A stretch of 64,000 bases of DNA, from assembly GCF_004766055.1 (NCBI RefSeq), contig NZ_SPQR01000007.1:1-64000 (forward strand). The letters are read 5' to 3'. The position numbers were made by a program, and so were the translations under genes. The notes under the pieces are model-generated. The model did no database searches and had not been told where the DNA came from. It worked only from the letters and a program-made list of their open reading frames with translations. The stretch is from Desulfosporosinus sp. Sb-LF (GTDB lineage: Bacteria > Bacillota > Desulfitobacteriia > Desulfitobacteriales > Desulfitobacteriaceae). Every line of letters starts with the position of its first letter. Position 1 is the first letter of the stretch. Shown piece by piece: positions 53,801-63,079 of this stretch.

Positions 53801-55888
53801 ATGAAGATAGCACTTATGGGTAATCCCAATGTCGGAAAGAGTACGGTTTTTAACGCTTTAACAGGTTCCAACCAACAAGTTGGAAACTGGGCTGGAAAAA
53901 CAGTTGAACGAAAATCGGGTGTGATTCAAAGAGCCAATCAGGAGATAGAGTTAATTGATCTTCCTGGAACCTATAGTCTGACTGCATATTCTCAAGAAGA
54001 GATCGTCACACGTGAATATATTCTCCGAGAAAAGCCTGATGTTGTAATGGCTATGGTTGACGCTTCAAATATTGAACGAAATCTTTACTTAGTTCTCCAG
54101 GTTCTGGAGTTAACTCCCCGTGTTGTTATCGGTTTAAATATGATGGATCTAGCACAATCTGCTGGGATAACCATTCATGCCAGTAATTTAGCCTCTGCTT
54201 TAAAGGTTCCCGTGGTTGAAATTATAGCGGCCAGAGGAAAAGGGGTAGAAGAATTCCTTATGGAAGCTATTCGTGTAGGAGAGCAGGAACAAGATCCGTT
54301 GTCGGGTGATGTCCACTATCCACAAGATCTTGAACAAAGAATTCAGGCAATGGAAGGATTGTTGGCAGGCACCACATGGGCAACAAAGTATCCATTGCGG
54401 TGGTTAGCTATTAAACGTTTGGAGCGAGATTCGGAAATCGGACAAGAGTGGAAGAAAATTTCCGCGAAATCCCCAAAAAGTAAGGACAAGAATTCCTGTT
54501 GCGATTCTGGAGATGGCGTAATTTATGAACTTCAAGAAGCAATTACGCTTCCAGGAGAGCCACTGCTCTCAAAGTATGAGTCAGAAGGGTGGAGCAAAGA
54601 TCAGTTCGAGATGGCCTTTGCCGATGCTAAGTATCAATACATTTCGCAGATTCTTCCGAAGTTTATCACACAGGAAAATCTGGCTAAACCAACATGGACG
54701 GATTTACTTGATCGTTGGATTTTATCTCCAATTTGGGGATATCCAATTATGGTCGCAGTTCTAGCGTTAGTGTTTTGGGGATCTTTCGTTGCCAGTGCGC
54801 CATTAGGAGAAGCTGTTTCACAAGGTATGGCGTGGGCGGGCGATGTTTTGGTGACTTTGTTACAATGGGGTCATGCGCCTGACTTTATCCAAAGTTTGGT
54901 ACGAGACGGTATTTTCGCGGGGGTAGGCGCTGTTTTGGCCTTTGTGCCTCAAATTGCTATCTTCTTTGCCTTCTTTTCCTTTATGCAGGACAGCGGGTAT
55001 TTGGCACGTGCAGCGTTTTTGGGGGATCGTTTTATGCAACTTATGGGGTTGCATGGGAAATCGTTTTTCTCCTTGGTTTCCGGTTTCGGATGTAACGTTC
55101 CAGGGATTATGGCTACGCGAACGTTGGAGGACCCTAAAGACCGTTTGATTACTATGCTTATTAATCCATTGATTCCTTGTGTTCCGCGCTTAGGAGTAAT
55201 GAGTGCTGTTGTGGCAGCTTTTTTCCCTGGTTCACGTGGAGCCTTAGTTATGCTAAGTCTTCTGATGATAAGTATGCTCCTTGTGATGTTCTCTGCACTT
55301 TTCTTAAGAAGAGTTGTCAAGCAAACTGAACGCTCGGCCTTTGTCATGGAACTCCCTCTTTACCATGTCCCTACGTTGCGTAATATTCTGTGGCCTACTT
55401 GGCAGAAAACGTACTCCTTTCTAAAAAGGGCATGGACATTCATTTTAGTGGCTTCGATTGTGGTTTGGGTTTTGAGTTCGTATCCGCAAGGAGTTCCAAT
55501 GAATGCAACATGGGCAGGTAAAATGGGAGGACTGTTGGAATCAATTGGTAAACCGTTGGGATTTGACTGGCGGATCATGGTTGCCATTGTTTTTGGCTTT
55601 ACGGCTAAAGAAACGACCTTATCAACCCTCGGTATTTTGTATGGCGTGGCCGCAGATGCTTCACAGTCCATCGCACAGGCCATGACGGGTGCTATGACTT
55701 CTTTGGGGGCGTACACATTTCTGGTGGTGTATATGCTTTATATCCCTTGTCTTGCTTCTGTCGTCACAACGTATAAGGAATCTGGAAGTTTAGGTTGGAC
55801 CAGCTTTGGAGTTGCTTATAACCTTATTCTTAGTTTTATCGTTGGGTGGATTGTTTTTCACGGAGGACTGGCGTTGGGTATTCACTAA
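53801..55888 (+). CDS. feoB: Ferrous iron transport protein B
   Basis: GTP-driven Fe(II) importer. The G domain has G1 GNPNVGKST, G3 DLPGTYSL and G4 NMMD. A linker (about residues 200-300) is followed by two Gate domains; the first contains SGFGCNVPGIMATRTLE. GAGGAGG sets ATG at 53801, 695 residues; an ATG at 53771 has no ribosome site. A short CC pair (NSCCDSG) lies in the linker. Confidence 0.96.
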   Translation: MKIALMGNPNVGKSTVFNALTGSNQQVGNWAGKTVERKSGVIQRANQEIELIDLPGTYSLTAYSQEEIVTREYILREKPDVVMAMVDASNIERNLYLVLQVLELTPRVVIGLNMMDLAQSAGITIHASNLASALKVPVVEIIAARGKGVEEFLMEAIRVGEQEQDPLSGDVHYPQDLEQRIQAMEGLLAGTTWATKYPLRWLAIKRLERDSEIGQEWKKISAKSPKSKDKNSCCDSGDGVIYELQEAITLPGEPLLSKYESEGWSKDQFEMAFADAKYQYISQILPKFITQENLAKPTWTDLLDRWILSPIWGYPIMVAVLALVFWGSFVASAPLGEAVSQGMAWAGDVLVTLLQWGHAPDFIQSLVRDGIFAGVGAVLAFVPQIAIFFAFFSFMQDSGYLARAAFLGDRFMQLMGLHGKSFFSLVSGFGCNVPGIMATRTLEDPKDRLITMLINPLIPCVPRLGVMSAVVAAFFPGSRGALVMLSLLMISMLLVMFSALFLRRVVKQTERSAFVMELPLYHVPTLRNILWPTWQKTYSFLKRAWTFILVASIVVWVLSSYPQGVPMNATWAGKMGGLLESIGKPLGFDWRIMVAIVFGFTAKETTLSTLGILYGVAADASQSIAQAMTGAMTSLGAYTFLVVYMLYIPCLASVVTTYKESGSLGWTSFGVAYNLILSFIVGWIVFHGGLALGIH

Positions 55889-55919
55889 AATGCTAAAAAC
55901 CCTTTGGGAGTGAATGAGT

Positions 55920-56207
55920 ATGCTTGCAAATATATTGGAAATACTGGGACGCAAGGAATCATTGTCGATGGCACAACTAGCCCACGAAGTTGGCTATTCT
56001 GTGAGGGAAACTGAAAGCGCCTTAGAGCAAATGGAACATATGGGCTATATAAGTCGTGAACTATTTGGACAAGGCTGCAGTGCGAACTGTGACGCGGATC
56101 GGTGTAGCGGTCACTGTGAAGGGTGTGGATTTGTTTCATCTGAAACGTTCTCAGTTTGGGCGCTCTCGGAGCGGGGACAAACATTATTGAATTCGAAAAC
56201 CAAGTAA
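55920..56207 (+). CDS. FeoC-like regulator with cysteine cluster
   Basis: About 95 residues: an N-terminal winged helix (LSMAQLAHEVGYSVRETESA) and six Cys in CSANCDADRCSGHCEGC, suited to bind an Fe-S cluster. FeoC-type proteins accompany feoAB and may sense iron or oxygen. ATG 55920 fits GGGAG better than ATG 55914. Confidence 0.85.
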   Translation: MLANILEILGRKESLSMAQLAHEVGYSVRETESALEQMEHMGYISRELFGQGCSANCDADRCSGHCEGCGFVSSETFSVWALSERGQTLLNSKTK

Positions 56208-56285
56208 GGTTCTTCGCATAGTCTCTTTTGTGTCAAGGTATTAATGTGATCACAAATAAGATTTGGGCAGCATAGAGGGGAGTCC

Positions 56286-56882
56286 ATGCATAAAATGAGT
56301 AAGCCACGTGAGGAAAAATATCAGGCTATTCTCGATGCTGCTACGGAGGCATTTGCAGAATATGGCTATTTCTCCTGTCAAGTATCCAAAATTGCCAAAC
56401 TAGCTGGAGTTGCGGACGGAACAATTTATCTTTATTTTAAAAATAAGGAGGATATCCTTGTTAGCCTTTTTACGGATAGGATGGGTCAATTTACAGAAGA
56501 AATTCGTAAAGAAATTGCTCAGTGTCAGACAACAAAGGAACGGCTATTGCGTATTGCAAGAACCCATATCACATATATGCAGAAAAACCGTTCTCTGGCT
56601 ATGGTCACTCAGATTGAGATCCGTCAGTCCGATCCGCAGATTAGGGAAGCCATTTCGGGGCCTCTACGAGAGTATTTTCAGTTGATTGAACTAGTCCTGG
56701 CAGAAGGGGTTGCAAAGGGCGAAATGGTTCTGAGTGATTTCAAGGTAGGCCGGCAGATGTTCTTTGGGACGTTAGATGCTGTGATGAGCGATTGGGTGCT
56801 TTCTAAAAAACCGCGTTCTTTAAATGGGGTAGAGAATATTATTTTTGATTTAATGAATGGAGCTTTTAAAATTAAAGATTAA
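56286..56882 (+). CDS. TetR family regulator, FadR-like
   Basis: 198 residues with TetR HTH SKIAKLAGVADGTIYLYFKN and a helical ligand domain (VTQIEIRQSDPQIREAI, LDAVMSDWVLSKKP) like B. subtilis FadR, which senses long-chain acyl-CoA. No beta-oxidation genes are adjacent, so the ligand is uncertain. It converges with the MFS gene. Confidence 0.87.
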   Translation: MHKMSKPREEKYQAILDAATEAFAEYGYFSCQVSKIAKLAGVADGTIYLYFKNKEDILVSLFTDRMGQFTEEIRKEIAQCQTTKERLLRIARTHITYMQKNRSLAMVTQIEIRQSDPQIREAISGPLREYFQLIELVLAEGVAKGEMVLSDFKVGRQMFFGTLDAVMSDWVLSKKPRSLNGVENIIFDLMNGAFKIKD

Positions 56883-56921
56883 TCATTCTTTGAATAAGGA
56901 AAATAAAACAAATTCTTGAAC

Positions 56922-56972
56922 AAAAAGGAGTTGAAACAAGCTGGAAGCGAGGTTTGTTTCAACTCCTTTTTT
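56922..56972. terminator. Bidirectional terminator
   Basis: AAAAAGGAGTTGAAACAA and TTGTTTCAACTCCTTTTT arms between the converging TetR and MFS genes. Confidence 0.9.
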
Positions 56973-57005
56973 ATGGTCCAATATATTTTTCAGTCGAATT
57001 TAAGA

Positions 57006-58190
57006 TCACCGAGCGGCTAAACGTTCTGATTTTGCAGTAGGCCTATTTTTCATAAAAAGGGCGATGATTCCCGCTGCGATGGGTAGAAAGAATAACACGG
57101 AAATCGCAGTGGACAAACCGTAGAGATCTCCAATACGACCGATTAAAATGACCAGAAGGCCACCCACTCCACCAGCAAATCCCATAGTTAACCCAGCCGC
57201 CAACGATTTATTATTTGGTATGGCTTCTTGCGCTGCTACTACCGTCACGGAAAAGCTAGATAGGAGGGATGCGCCGGCTAGGGCTAAGAAAACAATACTG
57301 AGGGTGCCCTGCGTTTGTGTGAAACCATAGAAGAGAGGGGTAGCTAGGATAAGAGAACTGACAATTAAAGGTTTTCGACCATAGCGATCTGAAATGAATC
57401 CCCCCAAGATTCCTCCGATTGCACCAGAGAACAGCATTACGAAGACTAAATGACTGGCGGCAATACTAGAAAGTTTTTGAGCTTGGAAATATAACGGAAG
57501 GATTGTTAACAATCCAGTATAAGTTAAAGAACGAATGGCGATAACACTAGTAATAGCGAGTAGTTCCGAGCGCGCTGATCGTAAGGAACAAATGACTTCA
57601 GACAAGGTCGGCGCGTTTCCACCTAAGACATCATTTTTCGGGGCAAAGAAAAAGAGTAATAAGGCAACGAAAATTCCAGGAATTACAGTGTAAATGGTAG
57701 CATGAAGACCATAGTTTTGAAATAAGGGTACTAACAGAAGTGGGCTAAGAGCAAAGCCAATATTCCCAAAGGCGACGAAGGTCGATAAGAGGACTGCTTT
57801 TCGATCCCCACTTATGACTGTAATCATGGTCGAAGCTTGAGGGTGAAAGGCAGCCGTTCCCAGACCAGCGAGGCCAGCCAAAAGCACAAGAAGGAGATAG
57901 TTTTGGACAAGGCCGGTTAGACTAAGCATAATAGCCATCCATAGGGTGCCCACATGGACAAGCCAGCGTTTTCCTTGCCGGTCCAGAAAATAGCCGAAAA
58001 TCGGCTGAATGAAGGAAGAGCTAATGGTAAACGCCGAAACTAAGATGGCTGCGCGAGTGGTGGATAAGGCTGTCGCCGCCACTAGAAAAGGAAGCATTTG
58101 AGGTAAATAGTTACTATACATATCATTTAGCATATGTGCTAAAGATAGTATACCGATCGTGGAATATTCTATAGGTTTTTCCGGACTCAT
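57006..58190 (-). CDS. MFS exporter, fosmidomycin-resistance (Fsr) type
   Basis: 394 residues, twelve membrane segments. LAHMLNDMYSNYLPQMLPFL at the start and AAFHPQASTM are typical of the Fsr subfamily; the motif A loop SDRYGRKPL lies between helices 8 and 9. Probable drug or metabolite exporter; substrate unknown. It diverges from menG across a 228-bp region without other genes. Confidence 0.87.
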   Translation of the reverse strand: MSPEKPIEYSTIGILSLAHMLNDMYSNYLPQMLPFLVAATALSTTRAAILVSAFTISSSFIQPIFGYFLDRQGKRWLVHVGTLWMAIMLSLTGLVQNYLLLVLLAGLAGLGTAAFHPQASTMITVISGDRKAVLLSTFVAFGNIGFALSPLLLVPLFQNYGLHATIYTVIPGIFVALLLFFFAPKNDVLGGNAPTLSEVICSLRSARSELLAITSVIAIRSLTYTGLLTILPLYFQAQKLSSIAASHLVFVMLFSGAIGGILGGFISDRYGRKPLIVSSLILATPLFYGFTQTQGTLSIVFLALAGASLLSSFSVTVVAAQEAIPNNKSLAAGLTMGFAGGVGGLLVILIGRIGDLYGLSTAISVLFFLPIAAGIIALFMKNRPTAKSERLAAR

Positions 58191-58418
58191 GGATGGGACC
58201 CCTTTCTACCTAAGTTACTCGTTAGTATTACGTAAGTATAGTGTTAAGATCAGTATGGAGGCTTTCTGGAAAAAGTCAATTAGTAACTTTATGTTGGAAA
58301 GTGCATTGTTACAGTCAATACTTGAAGTATCTAGACAAATGGGCGATGTTCGAGTACTATTTAGGGAAATGTCATACATATAATGAAATTTATGAACCAA
58401 GAGATAGGGAGAATAATT

Positions 58419-59141
58419 ATGGATTTTGCTGGTAAAGACAAAGCAACTTATGTTAAAGAAACATTTAATGCCATTGCGGGTCATTATGATTTAATGAATA
58501 GCTTAATGAGCTTGGGTATGGATAAACATTGGCGACGTGTCGCAGTACAACGAGTAGGAGCTATGCCTGGTATGCATATGCTGGATGTTTGCTGTGGGAC
58601 AGGGCAACTTTCTATGGAACTCGGAAACGTCGTTGGCGCAGCAGGAGATGTCACAGGATTAGACTTCTCGCAAAATATGCTGGATGTTGCAAAAAAAACA
58701 TTGACCCAGTCCACAAATCAAGGTAATATTCGATTTATTCAAGGAGATGCTATGGCGCTTCCCTTTCCAGACCATTCGTTTGATGGGGTGACGGTGGGAT
58801 GGGGATTAAGAAATTTGCCAGATTTACGTCAGGGAATACGTGAAATGATACGTACAGTTAAGCCCGGTGGGAAGGTTGTATCCTTGGATATGGCCAAACC
58901 GACTTTTCCAGGGTTTAAACAAGCGTATTGGTTATATTTTGATAAACTTGTTCCTTTGATGGGGAAAATCTGGGCCAGAAAGGCCAGTGCGTATCAATAT
59001 TTACATGACTCTGCTCGAGAATTTCCAGCCCAGGAAGAACTTGTCCGTATTTTCGCTGAGTGTGGACTAATAGAAACTCGCTTCGATAATTTAGCAGGTG
59101 GTGTTGTCGCCGTTGTTTCGGGAACAAAACCTAGTCACTAA
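58419..59141 (+). CDS. menG: Demethylmenaquinone methyltransferase
   Basis: UbiE/MenG-type SAM-dependent methyltransferase, last step of menaquinone synthesis. HYDLMNSLMSLGMDKHWRR, the SAM motif MLDVCCGTGQLS, and GLRNLPDLRQGIREMIRTVK are diagnostic. ATG 58419 has AGGGAG upstream; an ATG at 58383 would add 12 residues. Indicates a menaquinone-based respiratory chain. Confidence 0.93.
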   Translation: MDFAGKDKATYVKETFNAIAGHYDLMNSLMSLGMDKHWRRVAVQRVGAMPGMHMLDVCCGTGQLSMELGNVVGAAGDVTGLDFSQNMLDVAKKTLTQSTNQGNIRFIQGDAMALPFPDHSFDGVTVGWGLRNLPDLRQGIREMIRTVKPGGKVVSLDMAKPTFPGFKQAYWLYFDKLVPLMGKIWARKASAYQYLHDSAREFPAQEELVRIFAECGLIETRFDNLAGGVVAVVSGTKPSH

Positions 59142-59362
59142 GTCAATAGTAAAATGGATATGGAGTGGGTGTATTGAAGAAGTATGTCGGATAAAATTAG
59201 TGGGGTGACAATCGACTAAGAGTATTAAATAAATCGATCGTAATGCTCGAAGAATCTATATAGACAAAGGACTATAAAGTGGAGTAGAATCACTATGGTC
59301 TAAGTATAAGATCATTGGATATTATATTTGACATTAATGGGGAGAAAGAAGGATTTTTTCTA

Positions 59363-61312
59363 ATGGCAAATAATAATAGACTCTTATCGCTAAAGATTCG
59401 TACTCTTATCTTTGGCCATCCGCTAATGACTCAAAGTTCTGAAGAGGCAAAAGTGGGTGTTTTTGGTGGCCTCCCTATTTTCGGATCGTCCATAATTTCA
59501 TCTGAGGGTTATGCGCCGGATGAGATCTTGTACGTACTTCTTCTGGCTGGATCGCTAGGCTTCGCGTATATTTCGAAAATCTCCATTGCTATCATATTTC
59601 TTGTAATCAGCATTTTTCTCGTTTACCGAAAGGCTATCCAAAAGTATCCTGAAGGAGGCGGGTCCTATACTATCGCTAAGGCCTATCTTGGGGAGAACTT
59701 TGGTCTTCTTGCGGGCGCAAGTTTAACGCTCGACTATATTTTAACAGTTTCCGTCAGCGTCAGTTCTGCCATAGAGAATTTGACGGGGATTATCCCATGG
59801 TTAGCGTCACCACAACATAAAGTTTTAGCAGACTGTTTGATTATTTTGTTCATGGCCTGGATTAATTTACGTGGCTTAAGAGAGTCAGCTCGATTGTTCG
59901 CTTTTCCAGTATACCTCTATATTGTGTCTTTAGCGGTTTTAATGGGTACCGGCTTAATAGAGATAATGATCCATGGCGTAACGCCGACTGCGGTGGCGAC
60001 TGGGCACATTGCGTCGAACACTGCAAATGGGATGACCTGGTTTATATTAGCACGTGCCTTCGCAGGTGGAACGACCGCTTTAACCGGATTCGAAGCCGTT
60101 AGCAACGGGGTGTCGGCGTTCAAGAGTCCCTCCCAAAAGCGAGCTATTCATACTCTGTTAGCTATGGCCATCATAGTTGCGTTTGGGTTAGTAGGGTTAA
60201 CCTATTTAGCGGGTGCCTATCATCTTGTACCCGCTGGAGGAAATACAATCTTAAATCAATTGGGTCTAATAATCTTTGGCAAAACTATACCCTATTTTGT
60301 CTTGATGGGAACAGCAGCAGCTATTCTGGTCTTGGCATCAAATACACCTTTTGCGGGGTTGCCAATTTTATTAAGTTTAATGGCTCGCGACGGATATACG
60401 CCTAGGTATTTCAAAAACTTGGGAGATCGATTGGTCTATAGTGTAGGAATATGGACTTTGTTCTTAGTTTCTTGTATTTTGATTATCGTGTTTCATGGCG
60501 ACACTCACAATATGCTACCGCTCTATGCGATTGGTGTTTTGCTATCGTTTGCGTTAACGGGTGTCGGACTTGCTAAACATACTTGGAACGAAAAAGGCGT
60601 AAAGTGGAAGTCCGATTTTATTATATTTGCCTTTGGTGGGGTCGTTTCGTTTCTGGTTTTTCTCGTTTTCCTTGTAACTAAATTCACACAAGGAGCCTGG
60701 ATTGTTCTCATTATTATGCCGCTTCTTGTTTTAATGTTCCGTGGCATTCGTTATGTGTATCAGGGAGAGATTCGTGACTTAGAGGTGACTCCAGAAGCAA
60801 TAGAAGTTTTCCACAGACATGTAAAGAAACTAAAACGACGCAGAGCACAAATTGAACTATCAGATTATCGAAATAAAGTCATTGTCCCTGTGTATGACTT
60901 AAACTTAATCGTATTGAAAACCCTAAAGTATGCATACGCTTTGACCCCTCAAGTGACCGCTGTTCACATTGCTTCTGACCCCGGACGTACCGCAAAGTTG
61001 CTAAAACACTGGGCAGAACAACACATAGAAATACCACTAGAAGTTGTAGAGTCTCCTTATCGAGCAACAGTTCAAGATTTATTAAAATATATTGATAAAG
61101 TCGAAAAGAACGGGAATTTTGACACCATTACTGTAGCGATCCCAGAATATGTCCCGGAAAAATTATGGCAAAATCTCCTTCATAATCAAACAGGGCAATT
61201 AATGAAGTTGATGTTACTTTTCCGTAAGAGCATTCTTGTAACGAGTGTTCCTTATCATCCTATACGCAGAGAAACTCAATTTAAAGATCAGTCGATTCAA
61301 AAGGGACTATAA
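59363..61312 (+). CDS. APC-superfamily permease, KimA-like potassium importer
   Basis: About 649 residues: twelve or so membrane segments, then a ~150-residue soluble C-terminal domain with a USP-like alpha/beta fold (KVIVPVYDLNLIVLKTLKYA). YPEGGGSYTIAKAYLGENFG and FTGFEAVSN-like TALTGFEAVSNGVSAFK match KimA/YdaO importers, which are controlled by c-di-AMP in Bacillus. The 220-bp leader contains no ydaO riboswitch that I can recognise. ATG 59363 is chosen over 59315 because GAAGGA lies before it. Confidence 0.85.
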   Translation: MANNNRLLSLKIRTLIFGHPLMTQSSEEAKVGVFGGLPIFGSSIISSEGYAPDEILYVLLLAGSLGFAYISKISIAIIFLVISIFLVYRKAIQKYPEGGGSYTIAKAYLGENFGLLAGASLTLDYILTVSVSVSSAIENLTGIIPWLASPQHKVLADCLIILFMAWINLRGLRESARLFAFPVYLYIVSLAVLMGTGLIEIMIHGVTPTAVATGHIASNTANGMTWFILARAFAGGTTALTGFEAVSNGVSAFKSPSQKRAIHTLLAMAIIVAFGLVGLTYLAGAYHLVPAGGNTILNQLGLIIFGKTIPYFVLMGTAAAILVLASNTPFAGLPILLSLMARDGYTPRYFKNLGDRLVYSVGIWTLFLVSCILIIVFHGDTHNMLPLYAIGVLLSFALTGVGLAKHTWNEKGVKWKSDFIIFAFGGVVSFLVFLVFLVTKFTQGAWIVLIIMPLLVLMFRGIRYVYQGEIRDLEVTPEAIEVFHRHVKKLKRRRAQIELSDYRNKVIVPVYDLNLIVLKTLKYAYALTPQVTAVHIASDPGRTAKLLKHWAEQHIEIPLEVVESPYRATVQDLLKYIDKVEKNGNFDTITVAIPEYVPEKLWQNLLHNQTGQLMKLMLLFRKSILVTSVPYHPIRRETQFKDQSIQKGL

Positions 61313-61329
61313 CAACTTATATAAATTTC

Positions 61330-61370
61330 AAAAAGCCTTTTACATACTTTGTGTGTAAAAGGCTTTTTAT
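61330..61370 (+). terminator. Terminator after KimA-like gene
   Basis: AAAAGCCTTTTACA/TGTAAAAGGCTTTT arms with a T run. Confidence 0.92.
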
Positions 61371-61464
61371 CTAAATCTCGGAAATGATTTTTTTGAATGA
61401 ATTTTTATAGAGATGTTCATACTATCTTTGCAAAAAGAAAATGAATGATAGGAGGAACTAAACA

Positions 61465-61893
61465 ATGAAAGTCCGTGATGTAATGACAGGTTCAGTCGAT
61501 TGGGTTACCGAAGATACATCAATTGTTCAGATTGCCCAATTGATGAAGAAAAATGATGTTGGTTCTATTCCGATTTGTGCGGAAAACAAACTTAAGGGAA
61601 TCATCACAGATCGTGATATTGTTCTGAAAGTTGTCGCCGCCGGGACAAATTTTGATAGCATTCAGGCAAAGGATATTATGAACGGAAATATGATCACGAT
61701 TACCGCTGACCAGGATGTACATGAGGCAGCAGATATAATGGCGAAGTACCAAATCAGAAGATTACCCGTGGTGGAACAGGGTAAACTCGTAGGGATCTTA
61801 GCCCTTGGTGATCTTGCAATTGAGAAGATCCATATTAATGAAGCTGGGGATGCGCTCAGTGACATTTCACAAGGTGCACACCAGATGAATTAA
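61465..61893 (+). CDS. Two-CBS-domain protein
   Basis: 142 residues, two CBS motifs (VRDVMTGSVDWVTED ... GIITDRDIVLK and DIMNGNMITITAD ... GILALGDLAIEK) that should bind adenosyl nucleotides. Similar to stress-induced YhcV/YrpB-type proteins. GGAGGA precedes ATG. Flanked by terminators, so it is monocistronic. Confidence 0.92.
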   Translation: MKVRDVMTGSVDWVTEDTSIVQIAQLMKKNDVGSIPICAENKLKGIITDRDIVLKVVAAGTNFDSIQAKDIMNGNMITITADQDVHEAADIMAKYQIRRLPVVEQGKLVGILALGDLAIEKIHINEAGDALSDISQGAHQMN

Positions 61894-61916
61894 TAATCTT
61901 TAAAAACACTTAAAAT

Positions 61917-61957
61917 AGAGAATAGCGTTGTGAATATTTCACAACGCTATTCTCTAT
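61917..61957 (+). terminator. Terminator after CBS gene
   Basis: AGAGAATAGCGTTGTGAA and its complement around TATT. Confidence 0.85.
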
Positions 61958-61999
61958 TTCGTGATAGAATTGGGTAAACCTATAGACTATAAGGATGTG

Positions 62000-62395
62000 A
62001 TGACATTGAATTTACAACTCGGTGTACAGGGCCAGGCTGAAACAATGGTAACTTCATTAAACACGGCTGAAGCAATGGGAAGCGGAACCTTAGAGGTTTT
62101 TGCAACACCCGCAATGGTGGCACTTATGGAGCAAGCAGCGGTAAATGCTTTAAACTTGCCAGTTGGGCAATCGAGTGTTGGTACTTCTATGAGTATTGCG
62201 CATACTGCAGCGACTCCACTAGGTTCTAAAGTCTCTGCGATCGCTAAACTCGTTGAAATTGATCGCAGGCGGTTAGTTTTTACAGTGGAAGCACATGACG
62301 AAGTAGGGCAAATAGGTATCGGCAAACATGAACGGTTTATTATTGATGTTGAATCATTTCTCTCCAAAGCGCAGATGCGAAAACAGGGGATGTAG
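62000..62395 (+). CDS. FlK-like hotdog thioesterase
   Basis: About 130 residues with fluoroacetyl-CoA-thioesterase-like features: VFATPAMVALMEQAAVNAL with the Glu, and GTSMSIAHTAATPLG with the His. Substrate unknown; relatives hydrolyse acyl-CoAs. The start is uncertain: ATG 62000 or TTG 62006 after AAGGAT. The yigZ gene follows within 3 bases. Confidence 0.85.
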   Translation: MTLNLQLGVQGQAETMVTSLNTAEAMGSGTLEVFATPAMVALMEQAAVNALNLPVGQSSVGTSMSIAHTAATPLGSKVSAIAKLVEIDRRRLVFTVEAHDEVGQIGIGKHERFIIDVESFLSKAQMRKQGM

Positions 62396-62397
62396 AT

Positions 62398-63012
62398 TTG
62401 GAAAGCTTTTATACGTTATCTCGAAAGACAACGGGAGAACAAGTCATTGATAAATCACGTTTTATTGGTATTGCAGTTCCTCTCGCAACCCTAGAACAAA
62501 TAGATGAGGCTATGCAGAAGATACGTGAAGATTATCCAAATGCGCGTCATTACGTCTATGCGTACCGATTGCACAATGGATTTATTGAGAAGGCCTCTGA
62601 TGATGGAGAACCGCAAGGGACTGGTGGACGCCCCATCCTTGATCTTCTACAACATCGTAATGTATGGAATGTTTTGGTTGTTGTTGTGAGGTATTTTGGA
62701 GGAATATTGCTTGGAACAGGGGGGCTTTCCAGGGCATATGGTGGAAGTGCTCGACAAGTTATTATTGACTCGGAACTGAAAAAATTAACTATTTTTCAGG
62801 TATATATATTGCGCGTACCTTATGAATGGTTTGAGTTGCTCAAATATCAATTTGAACAGCATAAGTGGATGATTCAACAAGAAGAATTTAGTGAAGAGGT
62901 AAAGCTACTTGTTCATGTTCCTGAACGAGAAACCGAAACATTTAGAAAGTGGATCAATGATTTTACTCGAAAACAAGTGCATTACGAAGATGTGGGAATG
63001 GCTTGGGGATAA
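62398..63012 (+). CDS. yigZ: YigZ/IMPACT family protein
   Basis: 204 residues of the UPF0029/IMPACT family: NARHYVYAYRL, ASDDGEPQGTGGRPIL and YFGGILLGTGGLSRAYGGSA are diagnostic. Role unclear in bacteria. TTG start directly after the thioesterase gene, so they are one operon. Confidence 0.92.
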   Translation: MESFYTLSRKTTGEQVIDKSRFIGIAVPLATLEQIDEAMQKIREDYPNARHYVYAYRLHNGFIEKASDDGEPQGTGGRPILDLLQHRNVWNVLVVVVRYFGGILLGTGGLSRAYGGSARQVIIDSELKKLTIFQVYILRVPYEWFELLKYQFEQHKWMIQQEEFSEEVKLLVHVPERETETFRKWINDFTRKQVHYEDVGMAWG

Positions 63013-63013
63013 G

Positions 63014-63053
63014 CAAAGAAACACCATTTATTTCTGTAAATGGTGTTTCTTTG
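63014..63053. terminator. Bidirectional terminator
   Basis: Perfect CAAAGAAACACCATTTA/TAAATGGTGTTTCTTTG arms between yigZ and the leftward GGDEF gene. Confidence 0.9.
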
Positions 63054-63079
63054 TATAACAGGTCGGTTTCATGAAATTC

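Noticed and set aside
61928-61945. Crp/Fnr-like palindrome TTGTGA-N5-TCACAA
   Set aside because: It is part of the perfect terminator stem and has the wrong spacing for a Crp site.
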